A stretch of DNA of 64,000 bases from NCBI RefSeq assembly GCF_019175385.1, contig NC_083344.1, positions 9,142,725 to 9,206,724 on the forward strand, given 5' to 3'. Position numbers and translations under genes: made by a program. The DNA is from Lycium barbarum. Its lineage: Eukaryota > Streptophyta > Magnoliopsida > Solanales > Solanaceae. The notes beneath the pieces were generated by a model. The model was not told the origin of the DNA. It made no database searches and worked only from the letters and a program-made list of their open reading frames with translations. This document shows positions 44,482 through 56,503 of this stretch, piece after piece. Numbering within the stretch: the stretch's first letter is position 1; every line of letters begins with the position of its first letter.

Positions 44482-45306
44482 GTGGCTGCTCCACCAAACT
44501 TAGAGAAAGGACAATCTAGCATAAGACCACCAAGGTTCAATAGAAAATATTATGGGTGGTGGAAGACAAGGATGCATGACTACCTCATGGCTGAGGACTC
44601 GGAGTTTGGGGACATCATCTGTGATAGTCCTTTTGTTCCTATGAAGAAATATGAATATGGTGTTGAAACTGATCCAAAGACCAGGAAGGAATACAATAAA
44701 ACTGACTAAAAAGCTATGGCAAATAACTTTACAGCCAAGAAAATTCTTGTGTGTGGTATTGGAGCTATTGAGTATAATCGAATTTCTCCATACAAATCTG
44801 CAAAGGAGATATGAGATGTGCTTCAAACTGCACATGAGGAAACAAATCAGGTAAAGCAGTCTAAGACAGATATACTTACCACTGAGTATGAGCTCTTTAG
44901 GATGAAGGATGGTGATTCCATTCATAATATGCATACCAGATTCACCTCCATAATCAGTGAACTTCATTCTCTTGGTGAAGTTATTCCTACCAACAGACTG
45001 GTTCGTAAGCCGCTCAGTGTTTCGCCTAGTTCATGGGAAAGCAAATTAAATGCTATTATTGAAGCCAAGGACTTGCAAACACTGACTACTGATAAGCTCA
45101 ATGGAAATCTCAAAACTTATGATCTGAAAAGACAACAAGATCAGGAAAGAAGGGAAACAAATAAGGAGAGGATCCTGGTTCTCAAAGTTGCTACACTAAG
45201 TGACTCTAGTGATAATGAGTCAGACATGGCTTATCTCGCTCGTAGGTTTCATAAGATGATTCGGAGGAATGATGGTTTCAGAAAAGAAAAAAAAAGGGAA
45301 ACATAA
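44482..45306 (+). pseudogene. SIRE-type copia Gag, N-terminal and central part
   Basis: The frame starts GTG GCT GCT CCA where relatives have ATG, so the start codon is mutated. It continues in one frame to 45306 with a TAA at 44707-44709 and a TGA at 44813-44815 where Trp is expected. Visible blocks are FNRKYYGWWKTRMHDYLMAED, DVLQTAHEETNQVKQSK, YELFRMKDGDSIHNMHTRF and LVRKPLSVSPSSWESKLNAI, all typical of Gag in this copia group. Confidence 0.85.
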
Positions 45307-46420
45307 GCAAAAATCCCAGAAGAAATGATTGTTGCCATAAGTGTAGGAAACCTGATCACTTTATCAGAGAATGTCCTCTTCACAAGTAGGATTACTACAA
45401 GAGCAACATTGAAAAGTTAGTAAAGAGGAACCGGGTTCCTGATATGAATTTCAAAAGGAGAGAAGCTGCAAACAAACAGGATTTTGTGACCTAAGGAGAT
45501 TCCTCAAGTGAGTATGAGGATTAAGAGGATCAAGGAGATGCATCCCTGATAGCTGTTGATAATGAACCCTCAAGATATGAATCAATCTTTCCACTAATGG
45601 CAAAATCTGATGGTGATGATGACAATGAAAAGGAAGAGGTAAATTTTCTAGATGTACAGAAAAACTTGAAAAACTACTCTTAAAAAAAACTGATGTCATT
45701 AGAAAATGTATTAATTGATGCATATCATAGTCTCATTGATGAAAAGGGTGCTCTCGCTGAAGAAATTTGTGAGTTAGAACAAGAAAGGGAAGACTTAGTA
45801 GTGTTCACTGTAGATTCGAAGGAACATATTGATTTTAATTAACTAGTTATAATTCCTTGTTAAATAGTCAAATGAAAAAATGGATGAACACTCATCCTAT
45901 AGGAAAAGCGGAGGCTCGTAAGATTCATCTTGAACTTGAAAATGAGCTTGAGAGAACCAATATGAATCTTATCACTAAATTAGCAAAGAATAAGCAGATT
46001 TAAGAAAGTTTGAAAATGGTAAAAATTAAGCTTGATAAGTCACTTCAGTGGACCTGGTCCTTTGATGTAACTGCTTCTATGTATAAGTGTAATGGCGGTG
46101 GTAGGCAAGGCATTGGCTTTCAAAAGGCCAAAATTTCAAAAGGCCAAAATTTCCACAGCAAGTATGTCACTGCAACTGAAAATTGGTTATGCATTCACTG
46201 TGGTAAGACTGGCCTTTACAAGGATACGTGCAAAGCAAAAATTCAATCTCTTTAGAAAAATAAGTATTTTGCTGAGAAGAAATTCAAAGAGGATGGGCCT
46301 GGTCCTCGGAAAAGAAAAAAATGTTTTGCCTGCATAGACAAAGAAGCTTCATTCACCTGTTCTATGATTATAAGGGACCCAAATTCCTAAATCTAATCAA
46401 TGGCTTTGTTTGCAGGCTGA
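45307..46420 (+). pseudogene. Gag zinc knuckle and long Gag C-terminal region, broken
   Basis: A CCHC zinc knuckle, CHKCRKPDHFIREC (C-x2-C-x4-H-x4-C; 45333-45374), is readable after a frameshift. Acidic sequence and coiled-coil-like stretches follow (IDAYHSLIDEKGALAEEICELE), then a second HCG-type Cys/His piece near 46190-46225 (CIHCGKTGLYKDTC). A second knuckle and a long C-terminal Gag extension occur in SIRE-type elements. Many stops. Confidence 0.75.
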
Positions 46421-46679
46421 AATGAGAGGAGGCGGTCAAAAATGGTACATGGATAGTGGCTGCTCTAAGCATGACTGGAAAAATAGATGATTTTCCCTCA
46501 CTCAAGGCCTTTTAAGGTGGGAGTGTGTCTTTTTAAAATGGCAAGAAAGGATATATTCTTGATGTTGGCAAAATCGGCAAGACACTTTCCTATGCAATTG
46601 AGAATGTGTACTATGTCAATGGCTTGATATATAGTCTGTTGAGTCTCAAATATGTGATAAAGGAAATGATGTCAAATTC
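46421..46679 (+). pseudogene. SIRE-type copia protease, broken
   Basis: WYMDSGCSKHDW at about 46443-46478 is the retropepsin active site, with catalytic Asp codon 46452-46454. The usual SKHMTG motif reads SKHDW. The rest of the domain is in shifted frames. Confidence 0.75.
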
Positions 46680-47640
46680 TTGTCTTGTTCTTGCACTGTC
46701 ACCAATCTCAAATCTAGTGAAGTGGTGTTGATATCTAAAAGGTTCAAGAATATAGATGTAGCAAATTTTGATTCATTAAATGGTGGAGATCTGACATGCG
46801 TTAGTGATATGGATGACGATGTTGAACTATGGCATAGATGGCTAGGACATGCAAGCTTCTCTCTGCTGAACAAGTTTGTTATGAAGGACCTGGTTCATGG
46901 ACTGCCAAAGACCAAGTTCAAATATTACAAGGCATGTGATGCTTGCATAAAAGGGAAGCAGGTCAGATCCTCCTTCAAACCGAAGAAAGAAGTGAGTACC
47001 TCAAGGCCACTTGATTTTCTTCATATGGATCTCTGTGGGCCAATGAGAATTCCTTGCAAAGGAAGAAAGAATACATTTTTATGATTGTTGATGACTACTC
47101 CAGGTTCACTTAGACTTTGTTTCTAAGAACTAAGGATGAAACATTCCCTATGTTTGTTGCCTTCGTGAAATAGATTCAGGTGAAACTGGGAAATCACATT
47201 GTGAGTATTAGATATGATCATGGTACTGAGTTTAACAATGCCATGTTCGATGAATTATTTGCTTAAAATGGTGTTGTGGAGAGGAAAAATAGGACACTTG
47301 AAGATATTGCTAGAATAATATTGATCGCTAGTGGTGTGTCTAAGAGTTTCTAAGATGAAGCTGTCAACATTGCTTGTCACTTGATTAACAGGTGCATGAT
47401 CAGGTTCCTGCTTGAGAACTTATGAACTGCTCAATGAGATAAAGCCCAAGCTGACTTACGTGAGAGCTTTTGGATGCAAATGCTTTGGTCTCAACAATGG
47501 TAAGGAGGCAGTGGGAAAATTTGATGCAAAAAGTGATGAAGGAATCTCTCTTGGCTAATCTTCTCAAAGCAAGGCATACAATGTCTACAACAAAAGAACT
47601 CAGTGTGAGGAAAAAAGTATGCATATGATCTTTGATGAAT
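46680..47640 (+). pseudogene. SIRE-type copia integrase, broken
   Basis: The zinc site is LWHRWLGHASF plus CDACIKGKQ (HHCC). The first catalytic Asp is in FLHMDLCGPM. After a frameshift near 47080 further core pieces are legible, including Asp in RYDHGTEF and Glu in VVERKNRTLE. Stops at 47351-47353 and elsewhere often replace Trp or Gln codons. Confidence 0.85.
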
Positions 47641-48099
47641 CAAAATAAACGGGCACACAATGATGAAGCTGAAGATGGAGAATTTTCAAAAGTTACTGAT
47701 GAAGCCATAAAAATTTCAAATGGAAAGACTGAATCGATAAGTCAAGTCAAGCAGAATAATGAGGAAGATGCAGCAGAATCTCCAGAAGGCACAGAGGAGG
47801 CACAGAGGAACTTGGTCCCCCCATTACTCCACTTGAAGCTGAACATCGGGTAGTTGATGTTGTATCAGGCACTCCTCAGGCCGTACAAAGAAGTGGAATT
47901 CAGGTCTCTGTTGATGTCAATAATGGATTGAATATGGAGGAATCTAGTCCCTCGAATCTTAAAGCTCAAGTATCCAACTGGAAGCGCAAGGGTTCTCATC
48001 CGCTTTAAAATGTGATCACTCTCTTAGACTATGGTATTCAAACAAGGTCTAGGGTGAGAAACATATTTGCTTTCTCAACCTTCATGTCTCAAATTGAAC

Positions 48100-49040
48100 C
48101 TCAGAATATCAAAGAAGCATTGAAAGATGTTGACCAGATAACTTCTATGGAAGAAGAGCTTCATCAATTTGAGAAAAACAAGGTGTGACACCTGGTCCTT
48201 AGGCCCGCAAACAGAACAGTGATTGGAACCAGGTGGGTGTTTCGCAATAAGCTTGATGAATTTGGAAACATAATAAGAAACAAGGAAAGGCTAGTGGTTC
48301 AAGGCTACAACTAAGACGAAGGGATTGATTGTGATGATACTTTTGCTCTTGTTGCCCGAATGACAGCAATCAGAATTCTTATTGCTTCTGCATCTCATAT
48401 GGAATTCAAATTGTTCCATATAGATGTTAAAAGTTTCTTTCTAAATGGTTATCTGAAGGAGGAAGTCTATGTCAAGCAATCTCCTGGCTTCGAAAGTCAT
48501 GAGCATCATGAGTATGTGTTTAAGCTTGACAAGGCTCTATATGGTTTAAAGCAAGCACTTCGGGCATAGTATGAGAGATTGTCAAAGTTTCTTTTTGAAA
48601 AGGGCTTTACAAAAGGAAAAATTGACAACACCTTATTTCTGAAGAAAAGAGGAAAGAATGTGTTAATTGGGCAAGTTTATGTTGATGATATCATTTTTGG
48701 TGCTACAAATGATTCCTTTTGTGAAGAATTTTCCAAGCTCATGAGAAGTGAATTTGAGATGAGCATGATGGATGAGCTGAACTTTTTCCTGGGGTTGCAA
48801 GTAAAGCAAACCTCAAAAGGCATCATGATCAATCAACAAAAGTACATCAAGGAGCCACTGAAGAGATTTGAGATGGAAAATGCCAAGACCATTGATACAT
48901 CTATAGTCACTGCTACTCGGTTAGACATGGAAAAACCAGGTTCACCTGTCAATGAAGCCATGTATAGAGGTATCATTTGGTCTCTTCTGTACTTAATTGC
49001 TAGCAGACCTAACATTGTCTTTAATGTTGGGTTATGTGCA
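48100..49040 (+). pseudogene. SIRE-type copia reverse transcriptase, broken
   Basis: TRWVFRNKLDEFG, HIDVKSFFLNGYLKEEVYV, LYGLKQA, the active site GQVYVDDIIFGATN and FEMSMMDELNFFLGLQVKQ are clear. Segments 48360-48569 and 48579-49055 share one frame, separated by TAG at 48567-48569 in place of the Trp of RAWYERL. An upstream TGA (48186-48188) also replaces an expected Trp, and a TAA follows at about 48313. Confidence 0.9.
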
Positions 49041-49360
49041 AGGCTACAAAAATAATTTTGAGGTATCTCAAAGGGACTCCGGACCTGGTCATCCTCTATC
49101 CTTCAGGAGATAATTTTGACTTGGTGGGTTATGCTGATGCTGACTATGCTGGATATCTAGTGGATAGGAAGAGCACATCTGGAATTGCACATTTTTTGGG
49201 GTCATGCTTGATCTCATAGGGAAAAAAGAAACAAAACTCTGTGGCTTTTTCTACTGCTGAAGTAGAGTATATGGTTGCTGCCTCCTGTTACTTTGAAAGA
49301 AATCATTTGGAGTTGGGCTTGACAAGATCGACTAGTTGCCCTTCCATAAGTTCCTTCAGT
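49034..49360 (+). pseudogene. SIRE-type copia RNase H, broken
   Basis: LVGYADADYAGYLVDRKSTSGIAHFLGSCLIS, then a TAG (49217-49219) where Trp is usual, then SVAFSTAEVEYMVAASC (a change from ALSTAEAEYIAA). The domain end is degraded by deletion and frameshift. Confidence 0.87.
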
Positions 49361-49812
49361 GATTGGCTATATCAAGAGAAAATCTCCAATGCTAAAAGGT
49401 GGTTTTTGGGGGCATCTAACTCAACTCTATATTGTTATAGGTATACACGCATGACAGTTTCAAGAAAACACAAGTATAAGTGACATTTCACTTCTCAGAG
49501 TTTTTGCCCTCATTTTTAAAATATTGTCAAAGAACTTGGTTCCTATGACTCAGGTTAGTAGTCTCTTCTGCTTAGAGTGCCACGTCATTAATTGCTTCCC
49601 GCCTCTAATTCTAAAATTTGAGTGTCAAACGGTACACCTCTTCTAATCTGACCCGATGAGCAAGAAAAACCTTTTCTCTCTCACACCCAATTAGAACTTG
49701 TTCCTTCTCTCTTAGTTTAACCAAACTCTTTTATCTCTCTCACTAAACATAACAGACCAATTAAACTCTCTACATTCTCTCCTGAGTTGTGCTTTCTTGA
49801 CCAAATTTAATC

Positions 49813-52170
49813 ATGTCTCAACCTGAATCCTCCTCTCCAAACATGCCAGAATCAAACCCAACTTTGTCACCTTCCAAAACTCCAACCCTATCTGAACCAA
49901 AAACCCAAGACTCATCCCCAAAAGCTCCAAATTCTATTAACCAAAATCCCACCATCTCACACCCAAAACCAACAGTTTGTGATCCCCATAGGACTCATAA
50001 AATCCAAACACCCAAGAAATTCATATCCTCTTCCACCATCTCTACTCTCATTGAAAAACACGACTTTGTAGAAAGTGGTCAAATAACCTCTGTGTCGAAA
50101 TACTCCAAAATGTAGAAGAAATTAGTGAAAAGGATGATGATATCGAGGTCAGCAGTCAAATTATATTGACTGGGGATGTTGGTACAGAGGAACAAGACAT
50201 TTTTTTATCCTAAATCAACATCTGAATACTGATGAGACAAAGGAACAGGAAAATGTCGCCAATATTGAGGAAATTTTAGCAAAATCATGTAATTTTGCTC
50301 CCCATGATAGTATTAAAGGAGTAGATGAGCCCTCTATGGATTTTGATGGGTCTTTAACTGAAAAGAAATAGGCTAGATCTAATATTCTAGAGAGTGAGAA
50401 AGAAATTGTTGTTGCGTTTATAGAAACTTTAAAGGCTACAGGAAGTGGTGAAGGAACTCAAGGAAAATTAGTGGATGTGCTGAAGAAGGGGGAACTAAAT
50501 GAGGGACCTGGTCTGTCAACCCAGGGAGAGTCTAAGTCTTCTGCACTCAAGACAACTCCTATTTGGGATGAGACATCAGGCTCCTTAAGAGCCAATTTGG
50601 ATAATAATGTAAACCCCCAAACTATGTCAACTATCGTTGTACCACTAGGAGATCTATCTCCTGGGAAGGAACCTGGTCCCTCTAGTCCTTCTCTGGAGGT
50701 TGATTCTGTTAATGATCTTATTTTGAGCATTGTGTTTAAAATAATGTCTGATCCAGTAAAAACAGGTGGTATAAAGGAAAGAAAACATATATTGCCCACG
50801 GATCTCCTACTATAAGACAAAAGAAAAAGGCTCAACTTGAGTCTACTATGAAGGCCAATAAAGAAAAAAGGTCGTTAAGGAAAGAGTGGGGGTTGGTGAA
50901 AAGTAAGTTGATTGATGAGGAGGTGGTGTCACCTGCTGATGTGGTGACCGTAGAGCATGAGGAGAATGAAGTGGATAAATCTCCACTTGTGAGGAAGAAG
51001 TCAAAGAAGAGGAAAATAGAAAAAATAGAGTCGGCTGAGAGAGATACAATAGATGCTGAGGGTGAATAGATTGAGAAGGAGAAGAGTGAGACTCGAACTC
51101 TCAAGAAAAGAAAGGGCAGTGTAAGTAAAGAACCTGGTTCCTCAAAGAAGCAAAATGTTGAACTATCGAAGTTGGACAGGAAGGAGATTCTGAAGTCTCA
51201 AAAGGTGCTATTGCGCAAATTTTTTGACTCTGATATTTCTGAAAAACATGGCATCAAGGAACTTCTTGACATTGTTGAGTTCCAAAGATGGAATCACCTC
51301 ATTGTTCCTCCAGGTCCAAAAGTATATGAAGAAGAAGTGAGAAGTTTCTATGCAAATTTGATTGTTACTGATGATGATGCTCTGATGTTTTTTGTGAATG
51401 GGACTAAGTTTGTCCTTGATGAACACAATCTTGGGGATATTTCTGGTGTGCCTACTGATGGGTTGAAAACTCTTGCGGGGAATGCTTCGCCTGAATTCAT
51501 GAAGCTCATTTTCAAAAGAAAAGGGACTATGTCTGTGCCAAGACTGTTTAAGAAAGAGCTCAAGTCTGAATATCAGCTCTTATTTGAAATGGTCAACAAA
51601 GTGTTACTTCTCATGTCTGAGAAAAGGTCAATGGCAATCATATCAGATTTGGTTTTTATTGAGGCATTAGCATCCTTCACATCCATTATTCGACTAGCTC
51701 TTGTAATAGAGCACATTATGAAGGTTTCTAATATGAGATTTGACAAGTATGGTCTTCCCTACATATTCTTTCTCACCGAGGTCTTTAAGTTTTTTGAAGT
51801 GAAGCTGGGAAAGGCAACCTTAGGGACCAGGAAACAAATGTTCACATTAGGTACCTTGGAGGAGTGTGAGTGTGTGTTGAAAAAGAGAGGAGTTGGCAGC
51901 AATTCCACCATTTCAAGCTTGATTGATGCTCAAGAACAGGAAACCGCTGAGATCCACAGGTTATAGGGTGAAAATGTTATTTTAAAATCTCAGCTCACTC
52001 AGAGAGGTAGTGAATCAGGTCCCAGTGGTCCCTTGGTAAATGAACACAGTTGAAAGCTGACAATGAAATGCTGAGGAAACAGGTGGAGGACCTGAAAGAG
52101 CAGCTGGTCACAACTCACAGGATTGCAAATGAGCTGTTGGACAAGCTCCTCAAAGCTTTAGCCCCTTAAG
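49813..52170 (+). pseudogene. Env-like extra ORF of the SIRE-type copia, broken
   Basis: A 2.3-kb coding-like region lies between RNase H and the 3' LTR, broken by stops and at least one frameshift. It starts MSQPESSSPNMPESNPTLSP, a Ser/Pro-rich N-terminus. The middle is acidic and then Lys-rich (VRKKSKKRKIEK). A 264-codon open part (51172-51966) has FFDSDISEKHGIKELLDIV, WNHLIVPPGPKVYEEEVRSF and YANL, the pattern of the 'putative plant transposon protein' domain. It ends in a coiled-coil-like tail. Segments 50848-51069 and 51172-51966 share a frame, split by a TAG at 51067. SIRE-type elements carry an env-like frame here. No signal peptide or membrane segment was seen, so an envelope role is unsupported. 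Confidence 0.78.
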
Positions 52171-52638
52171 TTTCCTTTTGCCCAATCCTCCATGTCCTTA
52201 AGCCCTTTACTATTTGATCCCTGTTCCTAATGACATTGGTACTCTTAGCTGTTTCATTAACATATTTTGTATTGTTGGAACTACTATATTTGTGTTGTGA
52301 TTAATCAACTATGGGCAATTATTTTGTTTTATGAACTGATATTAATTTGTTGTTCCTGTTATTGCTTATGCTATGTTGTCCCAGTGGCCATGAGTTAATG
52401 CTACTAAACTTCTTTTTGCTTATGCTACTACTATTACTCTTTTCAATGATGCTAAAAAGGGGAAGTTTAAGGGAGGGGGTCAATGTTCAAGGGGTAAAAA
52501 GATATGTGATGTTGTTACTGCTGTTAAACATGATGTTATGCTTGAAAGATAGATATGATACGCAGGGGGAACAAGTGGGAATCTGGTTCTTAGGGGGGAT
52601 ATCATTTCTGGGTTTATCATCATCAAAAAGGGGAAAAT

Positions 52639-53421
52639 TGATAAGTTATGATATTCTGTGTTTTGATGATTTGCCAAACATACTTGAGGAACCAAATAGG
52701 GACCGTGTGTGATAAGTTCTCTTGGCTGTCGTACAGTCAACTCCACAGTTGTAAAGTTGTTGCACTGTACCGACTGGCTGCATTGCAGTAACAACGCTGC
52801 AGCTTGCTAGTGGCCAAACCAAAAGATGAAATGTCTTATCTATTCTCATATGCTCTCGCATGTATATACAACATGTTACAAGGATTAACACACACTTGCA
52901 AAACCTAAAATTAGATTTTCTCTCAAGTGTTAGCTGCCGCTGCTTTCAAGGTTCATTCAAGAACAAAGCTGCCACAAACTCAAGGACTAGATCCCGACAT
53001 TGAAGATGTCTTAGGTCTTTAGGTTTGTTGAGTCTTTGTCATTTTGCTCTTTATTTGTAATCCTACACTACTTTCAAGAAGTGTCATTGTAGGGCAGTTT
53101 TCAACCTTATTGTTCTGGTTTCTTGGCTAGAGTTAGTCAAGGGTTATAGCTTTATAATAGAGTTATTATAAAGGGCATACAATAGAGTTACTATAATGGG
53201 TGAGGGATTAAGAAGTTAATCCCTAGGTTGCTAAGTTGTAATCTGAAGTTGCTCAGTTTAGTGAAGTTGGAAATCCTACTGGGGTAGGTCGTAATTTTTA
53301 GTCTGTTGAGCAAGGAGTTTTTCATGTAAATATCTTGTGCTATTTACTTTTTGTCTTACTTGAGGGAACAGATAGAGAACCTGATTCTCTATATTGTTTG
53401 GTGGACTCTTAGATTCTATCA
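52639..53421 (+). repeat. 3' LTR of the SIRE-type copia
   Basis: It starts TGATAAGTTATG after a purine tract and ends TTCTATCA. It is uninterrupted and serves as the reference for the split 5' LTR. The flank TGAAT (53422-53426) contains the first two bases of the UXS start codon. Confidence 0.93.
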
Positions 53422-53514
53422 TGAATGACAAAGAGTTTTTCAAATGGAGAGCAACAAACAACAACAAAGCCTCCTCCAACACCATCTCCATTGCGTTTCT
53501 CAAAGTTGTTTCAG

Positions 53515-54125
53515 GTAAATTTGTTGGACTAAAACAGCCTAAGGATACTCTTCCGCTTTGGGCCAATCTTGCGGTTTTTTCCAAAGGACTATTAAGACTT
53601 AAGAGTATCCAACACCTTACAAGTAACTTACTTTTTTAGCTACCAATGTTTGTTCACACACACCAGAAAAAAACTGGTACCACCCTTTCATAAAACAGTG
53701 ACGGAATTGGAAATTCTAACAATAGAATTAAAAAAGATTCAAGGATGAAAAACTTGGAATTCTAATAAGGGGATTCCAAAATTGCAAGAATGATACACTT
53801 GGAATTCAAACCTACAACCTAAAGCAACTTTTGAATCACATTTGTCTGTTCACTAGAAGCTTCCTTGTGTCAAGAGGATTTGACATTTTAAATGTGTACA
53901 AAAAGTTATCTTTTAACCTACTCGCACCGTCTATCTTCTTTTTCTGCTGAATAGCTAGTAATAATGCAGCTATGAAATTTGGCACCGCAGACTTTGTTAA
54001 TGATTCGTCGAATGGTCTCACCGTATTACTAGTTTTCATTATGCAAACCATAACACTAGGGCTTGACTTGGTTCTAACTTTCATAGCTGACCTCTTTGCT
54101 AATACATTCTTTTCCCAAATGACAG
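53515..54125 (+). other. First coding-region intron of the UXS pseudogene
   Basis: GT at 53515 and AG at 54124-54125. AT-rich, with nothing recognised inside. The opposed frame at 53836-54084 is not supported. Confidence 0.7.
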
Positions 54126-54635
54126 CCTAACATGAGAATTTTGGTCACTGGAGGAGCTGGATTTATTGGTCCCACCTAGTGGACAAACTGATGGAGAATG
54201 AAAAGAATGAGATACTTTCTATACTCGAACTTATCCACTTTTAATATTCTTAAATAAACCGTCTTTCTTAAAGAAATACTTTAGTTGAGCAAATTTTTCT
54301 GTATGATTCTGTAGGTTATTGTTGTGGACAATCTTTTCATCAGTTCAAAGGATAGTCCTAGCAAATGGATCGGTCATCCAAGATTCGAGCTTAAGCGTCA
54401 TGGTATCCTTTCATTTTTTCACCATTCATATACTAGTCATAGATGTTTAGAGTTCAGGATGAAGTACCTAACATACGTGCCAGGAGAATACAAGTTTTAT
54501 CTTGGTCTGACAATCTAGCAAAATTTTATCTCTAAACAAAAGTAGCTATCCAGTCTAAAGCATATCAAGGACTACCTACTACTGATATAAAATGATTTGG
54601 TGAACATTTGTGCTGGACATTTTTGCCAATTATTA

Positions 54636-54853
54636 CTCCCTCTGTTTCAATTTATGTGAACCTATTTCCTTATTAGTCCATGCAAAAAAGAATGACCTCT
54701 TTCTATATTTGGAAACAATTTACCTTTATGCAATGATTTATAGCCACACAAAATATATGTGATTCATCTAATACCACATGTTTAAAAGTCTTCTCTATTT
54801 TCTTAAACTTTATGCCCAGTTAAATGGATTCACATAAATTGAAATGAAGGGAG
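54636..54853. mobile_element. Stowaway MITE in a UXS intron
   Basis: The element starts CTCCCTCTGTTTCAATTTATGTGA and ends in the matching inverted sequence (TCACATAAATTGAAATGAAGGGAG), flanked by TA on both sides (54634-54635 and 54854-54855). Size 218 bp, TIR sequence and TA target are classic for Stowaway (Tc1/mariner-mobilised) elements. Confidence 0.93.
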
Positions 54854-54920
54854 TATGAAGGTAAGGGAGCTCTATCTTTTTTCCCCTCCGCCTTGTTTCT
54901 TTAGTAGTTACTAACAACCC

Positions 54921-55274
54921 AGTGTTGTCAAAGTCGAAAAGCTCTAAAAAGTGCTCCAAGGTCTATAAGCGCAAAGCGCAATTAAAGTATGGGCTTTAGT
55001 AAAGATTGGCAATGAAAATAACACTATATGTCTAATTCATGAAACAACTTACAAACTCATTCATAATTTTTTCCTTAGCAACTAATATACTTATTTGCCG
55101 ATTTTATTTGTTATTTAATAACACCGGATTCACGATAGAATTCATGGGGAAGGAGGCATACGCCTTAGTGCCTTGCCTACACTAAAGAACAACTTAAGCG
55201 AGTCAAAACGCCCTCCCTAATCGTTTCTAGGCTTCAGGGCTTAAGCACGCCTTAAATGAGCATTTGACAACACT
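54921..55274. mobile_element. Small DNA element with AGTGTTGTCAAA inverted ends in a UXS intron
   Basis: AGTGTTGTCAAA (54921-54932) is inverted as TTTGACAACACT (55263-55274). Inside are GCGCAAAGCGC and GCTTAAG-type words in both orientations near the ends (AAGCGCAAAGCG, CTTAAGCACGCCTTAA). Flanks show no clear duplication. Probably a non-autonomous hAT-type element, which is inference. Confidence 0.55.
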
Positions 55275-55382
55275 ATATTCACCATTGTAGATGTCACGGA
55301 GCCCTTGTTGGTTGAAGTTGACCAAATATATCATCTTGCATGCCCTACTTCTCCGATCTTCTACAAGCACAATCCTGTTAAG

Positions 55383-56283
55383 GTACGTTTTGATTTGTAA
55401 AATTACACTGCAAGTCTTTAATTTGAATTCAGCATACTCTTATGTTATCACTCATTGATATATTCTTTGTGCAGAACAGCTTTAGTTTATCCATCAATAT
55501 TTACTGTCACTCTTTTGAGAAAGAGTAAATCTAGGCTTCTTTTGTACTGATTCATTTGCATAAAAATAAAAAAGAGAGTATAAATTCGTAGCCGCTGCAT
55601 ACAGGTTTTCTCTTTTGACGTCATATTGATAGTCCTTTTAGTCTTGAGAGTTTTTTTTTTTTTTTCAAAGCAACAAATAATCACCATTTATAATTTAATC
55701 TTTGTACCATCCCACAATATAAAGAATTCCAATATGACTGACCAAAACTGTGACAAGAGTGTCTCCCTGACAACCGTTGAGCGTAAAACTCATTTGATGA
55801 AGAACAACGCTCAGCAAACCATAATAACCAATAGTCCATCCTCTTGCTGAAGGAAGACTAAAATGCAACACTTCTAATATACACTCTCTACAAAAAAGAG
55901 AAAAGCGTTTCTCGCCTTTGCTCACTCTCTTTCAACCAAAGCGACAACAGGCTGATGCATAACCTCAAAAGCCTAAATGAATGATGTCTATGAGAAAGAA
56001 TTGATAATAAAATATTGGATAAACACGAAGCTACAGCCCAGCAGCTTTCATCGCATTGGAGAACAGGTGTCACCCTCCACAACACTACGATGATAGAATG
56101 GATTACAATGCTATCTGCTGCTGAGGCTGCAATGAGAGTAGTTTAAAATTTAGTATGGACATTTTGACACGCTTTTCTCCAAAGATCGGTAGAAACAACT
56201 CTTATCAACTTATGATGCTTTTTTCTTCTTCTTTTTTATTTTTTTTATTTTTTATTTTTTATTTTTATTTTTTTGGTCGATAG
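55383..56283 (+). other. UXS pseudogene intron between exons 4 and 5
   Basis: GT at 55383 and AG at 56282-56283, preceded by a long T/A-rich tract (56221-56274). The open frames inside (for example 55626-55850) show nothing recognisable. Confidence 0.6.
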
Positions 56284-56503
56284 ACAATCAAGACTAATGT
56301 TACATGTTGGGGCTAGCAAAGCGCGTTGGAGCAAGGTTAGAAGATTGAAAAATACATCTAGATGACCTGATTTCTCTGGCTTGTACTTAAATCATTTTCT
56401 GTAACGATATACAGGATTCTACTCACATCGACCTCAAAGGTTTATGGAGATCCTCTTGTCCATCCCCAACCTGAAAACTATTGGGGCAACGTTAACGCGA
56501 GCG

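Larger units (their letters stand above)
43707..53421 (+). mobile_element. Ty1/copia retrotransposon of SIRE/Maximus type (main part)
   Basis: With the first 65 bp at 15379-15443 it forms one element of about 9.8 kb: 5' LTR (ending 44425), primer site, gag with zinc knuckle, protease, integrase, reverse transcriptase, RNase H, a 3-kb region with an extra open frame, a purine tract (AAAAAGGGGAAAA, 52625-52637) and 3' LTR 52639-53421. Copia domain order, size, LTRs near 780 bp and an extra env-like frame after RNase H point to the SIRE/Maximus group. The coding part is riddled with stops. It inserted at the start codon of the UXS gene. Confidence 0.92.

Noticed and set aside
53276..53584. 102-codon minus-strand frame across the copia LTR and UXS exon 1
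   Set aside because: Antisense shadow. The plus strand carries the conserved UXS N-terminus with a proper donor site.
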